DNA from: Cellvibrio sp. PSBB006
Lineage (GTDB): Bacteria > Pseudomonadota > Gammaproteobacteria > Pseudomonadales > Cellvibrionaceae
Assembly: GCF_002162135.1 (NCBI RefSeq)
Contig: NZ_CP021382.1
Coordinates: 2,974,001-3,038,000, forward strand
Length of the DNA stretch: 64,000 nt
Reading direction: 5' to 3'
The notes under the pieces were generated by a model. The model saw only the letters and a program-made list of their open reading frames with translations, searched no databases and was not told the origin of the DNA. How positions within the stretch are numbered: the first letter of the stretch is position 1; each line of letters opens with the position of its first letter. Below, in pieces: positions 7,001 to 14,349 of this stretch. Made by a program: the position numbers and the translations under genes.

Positions 7001-9918
7001 GCCACCGGATGATCGATGCCTTCGCTGAATAAACCGATGCGATCGAACACCACCAGCTGGTTGTCACTCACGCCCTGATAATCAAACGTGCGATTGAGTT
7101 GACGCGTGTTGACCGCGAGCGGATCTTTACTGCCGCTGCCCACATGGCAGGAGCCACAATCGGCAGCCGATTGCACGGCGCGTTCGCGATTAATCATTCC
7201 GCCATCCATCACGTTGATGGTTTCCGTTACCAAATTGGCATCGGTACCGGCGGCATTCCAGTGATAATTTGCGGCTTGCCAACCGCTGTCCTGACGAAAT
7301 AACACCGAGGTCGTGAAGGGTTGCTGGGGATTATTTTCCGTGGCAATACTCAGGTGTTTGACCAGCACCGAACCCACAGGTAGATCCCAAGGCTGGGTCG
7401 GATCAAAGCCGATGGTTGTGTTGTTGGGGATGGCCATAAAATGCCGCGCTTGCGCACCGTCGAACCAGCCGTTGCTGTTGAGTGCGTATTCAACTACGCC
7501 ATTGACCGGAGTCAGATTTTCCAGGTCGGCAAACAAACCCGTTGCCGATAAGTGCGCGGGAATTTCTGCCGCTTGCGCCGCATCATCCACCACGCGGTAA
7601 ATGGTTGAACGTCCGCCGTATTCCACGCCGTAGGTGGAAACCAATAATTCTTCACCGCTTAAATCAGTGCCGAAGGACACAATGTTTTCCGGAAAGGCTT
7701 CGCTGATAAGTTGTTTCGCTTCGCCGTCGACGATTGACCACAAACGCTTGGTGACGTAATCACCGAAGATAAACCGGCCGGTCAAACCGGGTAACTTGTT
7801 GCCGCGATACACCACGCCGCCGATGATGGAATAACCGGTGGGATGGTTGTAGCCGTCGCGCGGCGGTTCAAAATCGGTGCTGCAATTTTTTGCGGGGTCG
7901 CCCCCCAGATCACCGCGATTGGTTAAACCTTCACACACCGGCCAGCCGTAATTTTTTCCTTTCTGGATCAGGTTCACTTCTTCAAAACCCGACTGCCCTA
8001 CTTCGGTTTGCCAGATGGTGTAAGGCGCATCCGGATCAAAAGCCCAACGCCAAGGATTGCGATGACCGTAGGACCAGATTTCCGGACGGAAATCCGGATT
8101 GCCAACAAACGGATTATCCGGCGGTACCGCGTAATATTTTCCGTCGACCGGTGTGTCGAGCAATTCAATACGGATCATGGTGCCGAGCAAATTGCTGGTG
8201 ATCTGCGCGTTGTTGTTGGTGCGCGGGTCCACCGGGTATGACGTGATAGCGCTATGCCCGTAGGCACCGTCACCAATGCTCAGATACAAATAATGTTCTT
8301 CGGCATGGAATTGCATCATGCCGCCTTTGTGATCGGGACCGGGTTGGGGCACGCGTAAAATTTCCACGCGCGAATCGGGTACCACGGCGGTGGGATTGTA
8401 GGGATCGTCTACCGTCCAACGTTCGAGGATCGCGTCGCCGAACTGGCCGTTGGACGCGCGCTCGTTATCATCGGTGCCGTGGATGTAATAAATATAAAAG
8501 TAACCGTTGCTTACATAGTCCGGATCAAATGCCATGCTGAGCAAACCTTGCTCATGATAATTGCGCACGACGTTGTTGATATTGAGCAATGTGCGCACTT
8601 CCGGTTTGGTGACAGTTTCGTCATTGGGAAACACAAAGATGGTGCCGACTTTATCAACCACATAAATCACATCATTCACACCATCGGGTAATACCATCAC
8701 TGGCGAGGGAAATTGATCATCAAGGTTGGGGTAGGCTTTTTCAAAACGGTAGTCGCCACCGGATACATTGCCGGTGATAGGAAAATTAAAAGGCGCAGTC
8801 AAGTCAATGGGCGCCCCACATTGTTCAGGGGTTTGCCACACACCATCGCGATAGCAATTCAGCGGCGCATTGAATTGCAGGTTCTGGGTTTGCGGTGCAC
8901 CGTTATTGTTAAACACAATACCGGCGGTATTTATCTGCGCTGCAAAGTCATAGGAATACCAGCCATCGCCCAGCGCGGTAAGCGCAACGCCAGGCCAGTT
9001 GGTGTTGGCCTGTGCTGGTGCGACATTAAAGTAATGAATATACGGCGCGGTGTAATTGAGTGAGTTATAAAAATAAATGCGCGTTGCGGAAATTGGCGCG
9101 CTGCTGACGCTGGACGAGCTGATTGGCGAGTTGGAACTACTGGAGGAATTCGCGCTACTGTCCTCGACTGAGCTTGCCTGGACCGAACTTTCCTGGCTTG
9201 AACTCAATTGGCTCGCACTGCTCGATTGGCTTGCAACAGAGCTTGACGATGAGCCATCTGTGGTTAACGCGAAGCCACATTGTTGCAAATTTTTCCAATT
9301 GCCATCTTCATAACAACCGGCGCCATTGAATGTCAGGTTATTGGTTTGTGCACTGCCATTGTTGCTGAAGATAATGCCCATCGACGTAGGCATCACGCCA
9401 TTGCTCAACAGTGCACTGAAATCGTAACAAAAAAAGTTGCCGCGCCGGGTCATGCTGCTGCCTGGCCAAGCGGGCAAAGGGCTCATAGAGCCGGAGGGTA
9501 CCGGATTCCAGAAATAAATCGTGGGGTTGGCGTGATTGCCGGCGTTGTTGTAACAAATCGTGTTGGGTGAAAGAGTTTGCGCCACCTTACTCAAACTGAT
9601 GACTTTTGTTGCATCATCAAAGGTAATTCGATAATCGCCATCGCCTTGCGTAACTGGATAATCCTGCCCGGGATAAGCTTCATTCCAGTTATTGGCATAG
9701 CGGCTGATTTTAAAGCGCGGGTTTGTGCCGGAAAACGCTAATTGTGTTTCCCACAGGCCTGTGGTGGTATTCCAACTCATTGCCGTGGCAGCCCAATTAT
9801 TCGACGTGCCGCGTACGTGTGCTTCCGGCCAGGTTTGCGCATTCACCCAAGCGGATGAAAACAATAAAGCAATAAAAAAACAGCGACTGAACCAGGGTGT
9901 CAGGTGTGATGCGGGCAT
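4078..9918 (-). CDS. Giant secreted starch-binding redox protein (glucose/sorbosone dehydrogenase + cytochrome c + DUF1587/1592/1588/1585)
   Basis: A 1946-residue secreted protein. Order by residue: signal peptide 1-27; a starch-binding-like beta module 30-110; a CBM26-like module 118-222; a polyserine linker 223-280; a second CBM26-like module 281-370; a PQQ-type glucose/sorbosone dehydrogenase propeller about 385-770; haem motifs CGSCH (about 920) and CAHCH (about 1001). Then a second polyserine linker about 1078-1100; a Big2-like domain; a third CBM26-like module about 1183-1280; a bacterial-repeat domain; haem motif CASCH (about 1377); and a DUF1587-DUF1592-DUF1588-DUF1585 tail with a further CASCH near 1830. 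The frame opens at 10197, but the ATG at 9918 has AGGA eight bases upstream and begins the signal peptide. Inference: starch-targeted sugar oxidation feeding electrons through c-type haems. No such fused enzyme is assigned a function that I know of. Confidence 0.85.
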   Translation of the reverse strand: MPASHLTPWFSRCFFIALLFSSAWVNAQTWPEAHVRGTSNNWAATAMSWNTTTGLWETQLAFSGTNPRFKISRYANNWNEAYPGQDYPVTQGDGDYRITFDDATKVISLSKVAQTLSPNTICYNNAGNHANPTIYFWNPVPSGSMSPLPAWPGSSMTRRGNFFCYDFSALLSNGVMPTSMGIIFSNNGSAQTNNLTFNGAGCYEDGNWKNLQQCGFALTTDGSSSSSVASQSSSASQLSSSQESSVQASSVEDSSANSSSSSNSPISSSSVSSAPISATRIYFYNSLNYTAPYIHYFNVAPAQANTNWPGVALTALGDGWYSYDFAAQINTAGIVFNNNGAPQTQNLQFNAPLNCYRDGVWQTPEQCGAPIDLTAPFNFPITGNVSGGDYRFEKAYPNLDDQFPSPVMVLPDGVNDVIYVVDKVGTIFVFPNDETVTKPEVRTLLNINNVVRNYHEQGLLSMAFDPDYVSNGYFYIYYIHGTDDNERASNGQFGDAILERWTVDDPYNPTAVVPDSRVEILRVPQPGPDHKGGMMQFHAEEHYLYLSIGDGAYGHSAITSYPVDPRTNNNAQITSNLLGTMIRIELLDTPVDGKYYAVPPDNPFVGNPDFRPEIWSYGHRNPWRWAFDPDAPYTIWQTEVGQSGFEEVNLIQKGKNYGWPVCEGLTNRGDLGGDPAKNCSTDFEPPRDGYNHPTGYSIIGGVVYRGNKLPGLTGRFIFGDYVTKRLWSIVDGEAKQLISEAFPENIVSFGTDLSGEELLVSTYGVEYGGRSTIYRVVDDAAQAAEIPAHLSATGLFADLENLTPVNGVVEYALNSNGWFDGAQARHFMAIPNNTTIGFDPTQPWDLPVGSVLVKHLSIATENNPQQPFTTSVLFRQDSGWQAANYHWNAAGTDANLVTETINVMDGGMINRERAVQSAADCGSCHVGSGSKDPLAVNTRQLNRTFDYQGVSDNQLVVFDRIGLFSEGIDHPVAYEQFAALDDATADLTARVKAYADTNCAHCHNSSFMDMQYDTPLADMRWINQATSGGKYRVRPGSTDDSVVYIYQTSDGNRMPKGSRYTNPVAEAVFAEWINGLDTSGNSSSATSSDNSSSSSSSSSAAITAIEIAPASVALADEQQLVAYGVRSDGMRVNLYGQVSWQMVSGAEVASVSANGLLTRLAAGTAEVEAHYQGMTATLTLVDRAPGLQLRFDNAADWANVRIYVWTVVNGANQVVAPWPGVAMNGPDADGWWTYSVEPQHLHNGAINVIFTNGSGAQTPDLSITTSASYSFASNSWTPWNPGGSGDNTLYRLSVIGGSTPDNERDFRAGTVVTIAADEAPYGTTFAGWTGDGLPYVFTDPTQTEVQLVVPAHGLSLQALFEGDTHGPARDLYAGQCASCHGEQGKGGVAAALDNLHESSAWTVELLADYISVYMPMGTANQCAGTTPGDCAYDIASMIIANAWEAPDVCSGTDCPSQSSLDARNLRLLTRTEYLNSVRDIFGIAFPDNLMNPVPADGRLRNFETASFLIADNERTLGYEMVAAEVADQTITDKGFAGLAPGCSDHPCVVERLGKKLFRRPLSNDEVSTYTALYDSTDAGRTLVQALLMSPHFMYRSELGVADTDTGLYRLTDYEIATLLAYTFWVTTPDENLLAAADAGTLDIAAQVERLLADPRAERGLRRFASGWLIDNQYGFAAIQSPTLIAAFKEETLRFVVEAIKENKPFNELLTANYTWVNAELAAHYGMPAVTDWTRRFHTSGEARSGAGLLGHGAFLASRTNTVNPAPIKRGVYVRQALMCQEFPPPAAADFNVVFEPSDSNRDATARHTSDPACASCHQFIDGVGFGFESFGSDALFRTIETLGNGDTRAVDASGAIKSLNSPETTLDPNSPAVAYNSIPELAALIADSGQGAACYSRQFYRYTLGRNETQLDEPIIRAYSADLRAGGGMRDMLIDLTLSDSFILRR

Positions 9919-10313
9919 AAATTTTTCCTGTGTTTTTCCTGAGTAGCAACCAGGTATGCAGCACCGCAAACTACCTCTGCTATCCACCCGGAAATCGTTA
10001 TTGTTATTCATGCAATGGCGCTGCTTGTCGACATGCAGACAATAGCTCGCCCCACGGCGCTGGCAGCGCGTGCAATAGTCTATGAAGATGCATCCGGCAA
10101 AAAAACTCCAGCCGCAAACCTTGCGGCATTGTTTCAGGTAATGCTTTCGGCAATACGACTGCCGTTGAGATGATGAAAGCTGGATATCCGTGGGCACCTA
10201 ACCGAACCCGCAGATGATTTGATAAAAAACACTAGCCAGTGGGCACTGACAAATTGAGTTATTGTTATTTAGCGTCTAAGCAATATAGGTGATTAAATTA
10301 ACGCCAGGCAATA

Positions 10314-10327
10314 TGAATACGTATTCA
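10314..10327. promoter_or_regulatory. Palindromic operator candidate 1
   Basis: TGAATACGTATTCA is a perfect 14-bp palindrome in the 739-base region between the divergent redox gene (start 9918) and the amylase (start 10658). It shares the core ATACGTAT and outer TG/CA with a second site 108 bases away. The central CG and the symmetry resemble LacI/GalR-family operators, which commonly control starch and maltose genes. The regulator is not in the window. Confidence 0.6.
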
Positions 10328-10421
10328 ATAACCTGTTGCAGGTGGTAAATTGTCATGGTTTTTATGTAATAAAATTCTTTATAAACAGCGAATAATTCTA
10401 GGCGATGAGTATTTTTATAAG

Positions 10422-10435
10422 TGCATACGTATGCA
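10422..10435. promoter_or_regulatory. Palindromic operator candidate 2
   Basis: TGCATACGTATGCA is a perfect 14-bp palindrome differing from site 1 only at the symmetric third positions. Centre-to-centre spacing of 108 bp is about ten helical turns, which would put both sites on one face of the DNA and allow looping. The rest of the 9919-10657 gap is AT-rich with no convincing ORF. Confidence 0.6.
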
Positions 10436-10657
10436 GCACATCCCTTGTGTTGGCTGCATCACTAAAAGGGTGTAATACATATAACATCACGCAATATCAA
10501 TCATAAATCGACCGCAAGAACTTCCAGTCGCCACAAGAATTTTATCCCTTTCGTTTCTATTTAATTCATTTACACTCAATACCCAGCGTTGCATTTCAAC
10601 AGCCTCATGCACGCACTGTTAAACAATAACCATAATTTTTCTAACAGGTCAAAAGCC

Positions 10658-12643
10658 ATGAAAAAACTATTCTTCACCTTGTTATTATTTCCCGCGAGTC
10701 TTTTACTGTCTTTTTCTGCTGCCGCACAAACCACCTTCGTTCATTTGTTTGAATGGCAGTGGAATGCGATCGCCAGCGAGTGTGAAAACCATCTCGGCCC
10801 CAAAGGCTATGCGGCGGTGCAAGTGTCGCCACCGCAAAAATCTGTCAGCGGCAGCCAATGGTGGACTCGTTACCAACCGGTCAGCTATGCCATTGAAGGT
10901 CGCTCGGGCACGCGCGCGGAATTCGCCAGCATGGTGTCGCGTTGCAATGCCGTGGGTGTCGATATTTATGTGGATGCCGTTATTAATCACATGTCCGTCG
11001 GCAACCGTAATTTTCCTGAAGTGCCCTATGGCCCTAACGATTTCCACACCTGTACCACCGATATCAATTACAGCGATGCCTGGTCAATTCAGAATTGCGA
11101 TCTGGTGGGTTTGAATGATTTAAAAACTGAAGCGGATTATGTGCGCGGCAAGATTGCCGACTACCTGAACGATTTAACCAGCCTGGGCGTAGCCGGTTTC
11201 CGGATTGATGCGGCCAAGCATATCCCCAGTGGCGACATCGCCAACATCGTTAGCCGATTAAATGGCAACCCCTATATTTTTCAGGAAGTGATTGGCGCAG
11301 ATGGTGAGCCGATTCAACCGAACCAATACACCTATATCGGCGATGTGACCGAGTTTAATTTTTCCAACACCCTGGGCCATTATTTTAAAGGGCGCGGCGC
11401 ACTGCGCGAGTTGCGCAACATCGGTGTATGGAGTGGCTGGCTGAACAGTGCGGATGCCATTACCTTTGTCGCGAATCACGATAACCAACGGCAAAACACC
11501 GGCAATATCATCACCCACAAAGACGGCACGAATGTGAATAATATTGCGCACGTTTTTGCGCTGGCCTGGCCTTATGGTTACCCGAAAGTGATGTCTAGCT
11601 ACAACTGGAACGATCACGATCAAGGTCCACCCAGCAGCGCGGCTAACACCTGTTCCGGCGGCTGGTTGTGTGAGCACCGCAATCGCGAAATCGCCAACAT
11701 GGTCAGCTTCCGTAACGCCACACAAAGTGCATTTTATGTATCCAACTGGTGGGACAACGGTGCAAATCAAATTGCTTTCGGGCGCGGTGATCGCGGTTTT
11801 GTGGTGATCAACGGCGAAAGCGGCGGCACATTAAATACCACCCTGCAAACCGGCCTGGCTGCCGGCACCTATTGCGATGTCATCAAAGGTGATTTTTCCA
11901 ACGGCGTGTGCACCGGCCCGACTATCACCGTCAGCGCCAACGGCAATGCGAGTTTTTCTGTCGGCGCAAAAGGTGCATCCGCTATTCACGCTGACGCCAT
12001 TGTCGGCCCCATCACGGGCAATGAATGTGTTTACGACACCATGAATTTACGCGGCACGTTTAACAGCTGGGGTTCACAAGCCATGACCTGTGCCAACGGC
12101 ACCTGGACCGGCAGCGCCAACTTTACCGGCGGCAGCAATGACCGTTTCAAGTTTGATGTGTACGGCGATTGGCAAACCAATTTCGGTGATACCAACAACG
12201 ATGGCATTGCCAATCTCAGCGGTGCCGATATCGGGATTACGTCCGCCGGTAATTACACCATCACCCTTAACGATGCGAGTCTCGCTTACACGTTAACGCC
12301 TGCAACAACCAGCAGCAGTTCCAGCTCAAGTTCCAGCAGCACGTCGGGCACGGTTGCGGTGAATTTCACCTGTCAGAATGGCACAACTTATTCGGGACAA
12401 AGTGTGTATGTGGTGGGCAACAATGCCGCTATCGGCAGTTGGTCGGTGGCCAATGCGGTAAAGCTTAATCCCACCAGTTATCCCACCTGGACTGGCACGA
12501 TTCAATTACCGGCGAATACGGGTATTGAATGGAAATGTTTAAAGCGCGAGGAAAATAATCCGGCGGCGGGTGTAGTGTGGGAAGCGGGTGGAAATACGAG
12601 TGTGAATACGGGGAGTGGGGCGAGTACGGTGGGTGGGTTTTGA
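10658..12643 (+). CDS. Secreted GH13 alpha-amylase with C-terminal CBM20
   Basis: A 661-residue enzyme that hydrolyses internal alpha-1,4 bonds of starch. Signal peptide 1-24 (MKKLFFTLLLF...AAA). The TIM barrel has all four GH13 regions: DAVINH, GFRIDAAKH (nucleophile Asp near 183), QEVIGADGE (acid/base Glu near 210) and VANHDNQR (Asp near 276). The FEWQW/PPQKS start resembles animal- and Streptomyces-type amylases. A beta module lies at about 456-545, a polyserine linker at 552-563 and a CBM20 starch-binding module at 567-661. The ATG at 10658 is chosen over the frame's opening at 10589 because the signal peptide and an ACAGG site fit it. Divergent from the redox operon with a shared control region. 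Confidence 0.93.
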   Translation: MKKLFFTLLLFPASLLLSFSAAAQTTFVHLFEWQWNAIASECENHLGPKGYAAVQVSPPQKSVSGSQWWTRYQPVSYAIEGRSGTRAEFASMVSRCNAVGVDIYVDAVINHMSVGNRNFPEVPYGPNDFHTCTTDINYSDAWSIQNCDLVGLNDLKTEADYVRGKIADYLNDLTSLGVAGFRIDAAKHIPSGDIANIVSRLNGNPYIFQEVIGADGEPIQPNQYTYIGDVTEFNFSNTLGHYFKGRGALRELRNIGVWSGWLNSADAITFVANHDNQRQNTGNIITHKDGTNVNNIAHVFALAWPYGYPKVMSSYNWNDHDQGPPSSAANTCSGGWLCEHRNREIANMVSFRNATQSAFYVSNWWDNGANQIAFGRGDRGFVVINGESGGTLNTTLQTGLAAGTYCDVIKGDFSNGVCTGPTITVSANGNASFSVGAKGASAIHADAIVGPITGNECVYDTMNLRGTFNSWGSQAMTCANGTWTGSANFTGGSNDRFKFDVYGDWQTNFGDTNNDGIANLSGADIGITSAGNYTITLNDASLAYTLTPATTSSSSSSSSSSTSGTVAVNFTCQNGTTYSGQSVYVVGNNAAIGSWSVANAVKLNPTSYPTWTGTIQLPANTGIEWKCLKREENNPAAGVVWEAGGNTSVNTGSGASTVGGF

Positions 12644-12710
12644 TTTTTTTGCTCGTGACCAATTGATTACGAGTCGAATCATTCCAAATCACTTCGCAAT
12701 CCGTTTGTCA

Positions 12711-12870
12711 TTAGGGGTTTGGTTTCGAAAACGCATAACAAATTGGCAGGACAGCCAATTTGCACAGAGAAGCTGCCCGAAGGGTGAACCAAAGGGATGT
12801 GGTGAATGAATCATCCCTGTAGCTCCCTCAATTCATCCCTGAATTGAGGGTTTCGAAACCAAACCCCTAA
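12711..12870. repeat. 160-bp structured element bounded by 20-bp perfect inverted repeats
   Basis: Bases 12711-12730 (TTAGGGGTTTGGTTTCGAAA) are the exact reverse complement of 12851-12870. The 120-base interior holds three more inverted repeats: AAATTGGC/GCCAATTT near 12740-12762, AGGGATG/CATCCCT near 12791-12817, and a 10-bp hairpin CCCTCAATTC/GAATTGAGGG at 12825-12850. There is no ORF. It lies 67 bases after the amylase stop and just before two REP copies. It could be a small non-autonomous mobile element or a structured RNA. The polarity of the arms is wrong for an attC site. Confidence 0.7.
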
Positions 12871-12890
12871 CGCCAAACTCACTTCATCTG

Positions 12891-12921
12891 TGTCGGATTA
12901 CGCTGCGCTAATCCGACCTAC
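12891..12921 (-). repeat. REP-like palindrome, copy 4
   Basis: TGTCGGATTACGC...GCTAATCCGACCTAC, oriented opposite to copy 5, which follows 27 bases later. The intervening bases include a partial AATCCGA, perhaps a decayed copy. Confidence 0.85.
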
Positions 12922-12948
12922 ATGCTACATGCCAATCCGATCTTTCCC

Positions 12949-12982
12949 GTAGGTCGGATTAGCCGCGAGGCGTAATCCGACA
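12949..12982 (+). repeat. REP-like palindrome, copy 5
   Basis: GTAGGTCGGATTAGCC...GGCGTAATCCGACA, ending one base before the stop of the convergent membrane protein gene. With copy 4 it makes the second inverted pair in the window. Confidence 0.85.
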
Positions 12983-12983
12983 T

Positions 12984-14189
12984 TTACAATTTCAATCGAA
13001 AACCAAGGCGCGTTAATCCCGCGCCGATGAACATGATGACGATGGCAAAGGCGAGGCTCCATAAAATTCCCGCCACACCGGCATTAAAAAATTCCGGACG
13101 CAAACGGATGCCGAAGAGCGCCAGTGACGACAATAAAATATACGGCAGAATATAAACCAACAACGGATTCACCGCGGCCGGTTCAAATAACTTGCACCAC
13201 GCCTGCTTTTTGTAAACATCCACCAGCCAATAAATCAAACCGAAAATAATGCAACAAAACAGCACGCTGAATAGTGTCCAGCTGGGCGTCGCCCAGATTT
13301 TGGAGATGGGCGTAAACTCCCAACTGATAAACGCCAGTAATCCCACCACCGAGGTAAAAATAAAATAATGTTGCTGACCAAAAGACTGCAGGCCCGGATG
13401 ATAAAACAATAACGACAGTATCACGCCGCCCAACACAATAGCTGCATGGGTGTGGTTGCCGTTATTGGCTGCCAGGGTTTCCAGTATCGGAATATGTTGC
13501 CCCTTGATCGCGTCCAGCATGAAAAAAATCGCCAGCAACAATATGGCTGAACCCATCAAGGTAATTAATTGCCACAGCGGTGTCGGGCAATGACAACTGG
13601 CGATATAAATCACGCTCGCTATCAGGTAGGCCCAGCCGATCAACCCGAGGATGCCCCACCATTGCGGTGTCATGCCGGTATCATCAGGGCCGCGATATAA
13701 ACCCCACAACACCAACAACCCGAGCACGCCGAGAATCTTGCCGCCGTTTACCACCAGGGGTGAGAGGGTTTTGGCATAGTGGGACCAGATCAGCAGCACG
13801 CAGCCGAACATCAACAAGGTCCAAAGCGAGATGGGGATGACCATGGCTTCCGCCAGATAACCGGACTCCGCATTCACCATAAACACGCCGATGATGATCA
13901 AGGCCAGACTGCGCAGGCCAACATGTTTCAGGACATCCTGGGTGGCATCGCCTTTGCTGAAACGCGCCTGGGTCGCAAAGGGAATGGACATGCCCACAAT
14001 AAATAAAAATGCCGGGAAAACCAGATCGACAAAGGTCATGCCGTCCACGTCGGCGGGATAGTGTTTCATCCATTGGGGAACATCGGAGATGCCCGCCAGT
14101 TCGTTGACGAACACCATGGTAAAAATGGTAATACCGCGGAACACGTCAATGGATAAAATCCGACGTGCCGCCAATGCCAGTTGATTCAT
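12984..14189 (-). CDS. DUF5009/HGSNAT-like membrane acyltransferase family protein
   Basis: A 401-residue polytopic membrane protein with about ten hydrophobic segments. The N-terminus RILSIDVFRGITI followed by VDLVFPAFLFIVGMSIPF is the signature of the DUF5009/heparan-alpha-glucosaminide N-acetyltransferase-like family. Members carry the catalytic machinery to acetylate sugars across a membrane, or are of unknown role in bacteria. The gene is often found near polysaccharide-degrading genes. Start at 14189 has an AAGG nine bases before the ATG. Transcribed toward the amylase. The next upstream gene on the same strand begins 160 bases away, so co-transcription is possible but not shown. Confidence 0.8.
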   Translation of the reverse strand: MNQLALAARRILSIDVFRGITIFTMVFVNELAGISDVPQWMKHYPADVDGMTFVDLVFPAFLFIVGMSIPFATQARFSKGDATQDVLKHVGLRSLALIIIGVFMVNAESGYLAEAMVIPISLWTLLMFGCVLLIWSHYAKTLSPLVVNGGKILGVLGLLVLWGLYRGPDDTGMTPQWWGILGLIGWAYLIASVIYIASCHCPTPLWQLITLMGSAILLLAIFFMLDAIKGQHIPILETLAANNGNHTHAAIVLGGVILSLLFYHPGLQSFGQQHYFIFTSVVGLLAFISWEFTPISKIWATPSWTLFSVLFCCIIFGLIYWLVDVYKKQAWCKLFEPAAVNPLLVYILPYILLSSLALFGIRLRPEFFNAGVAGILWSLAFAIVIMFIGAGLTRLGFRLKL

Positions 14190-14349
14190 TGTTATAAGCC
14201 TTTTAGTTTTGTATTGACCGAAGGCTTACGATAACCGAGGCAAACTGTCACCCGCAATCGCTATCTGGCGGTTTAACAGTTATTAACGGGCAGGTGTTAA
14301 GCGGTACTTATTCCATCCGCCAACCGCTGCCCGGTATACGGTGAGATGT

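Noticed and set aside
9919..10197. In-frame extension of the giant redox gene by 93 residues
   Set aside because: It is Cys/His/Arg-rich without domain character, and the ATG at 9918 has a ribosome site and a signal peptide. The extension is treated as the 5' leader.
12711..12870. Reading the 160-bp inverted-repeat element as an attC site
   Set aside because: Arms begin TTAGG and end CCTAA, the opposite polarity to RYYYAAC...GTTRRRY, and no cassette gene adjoins.
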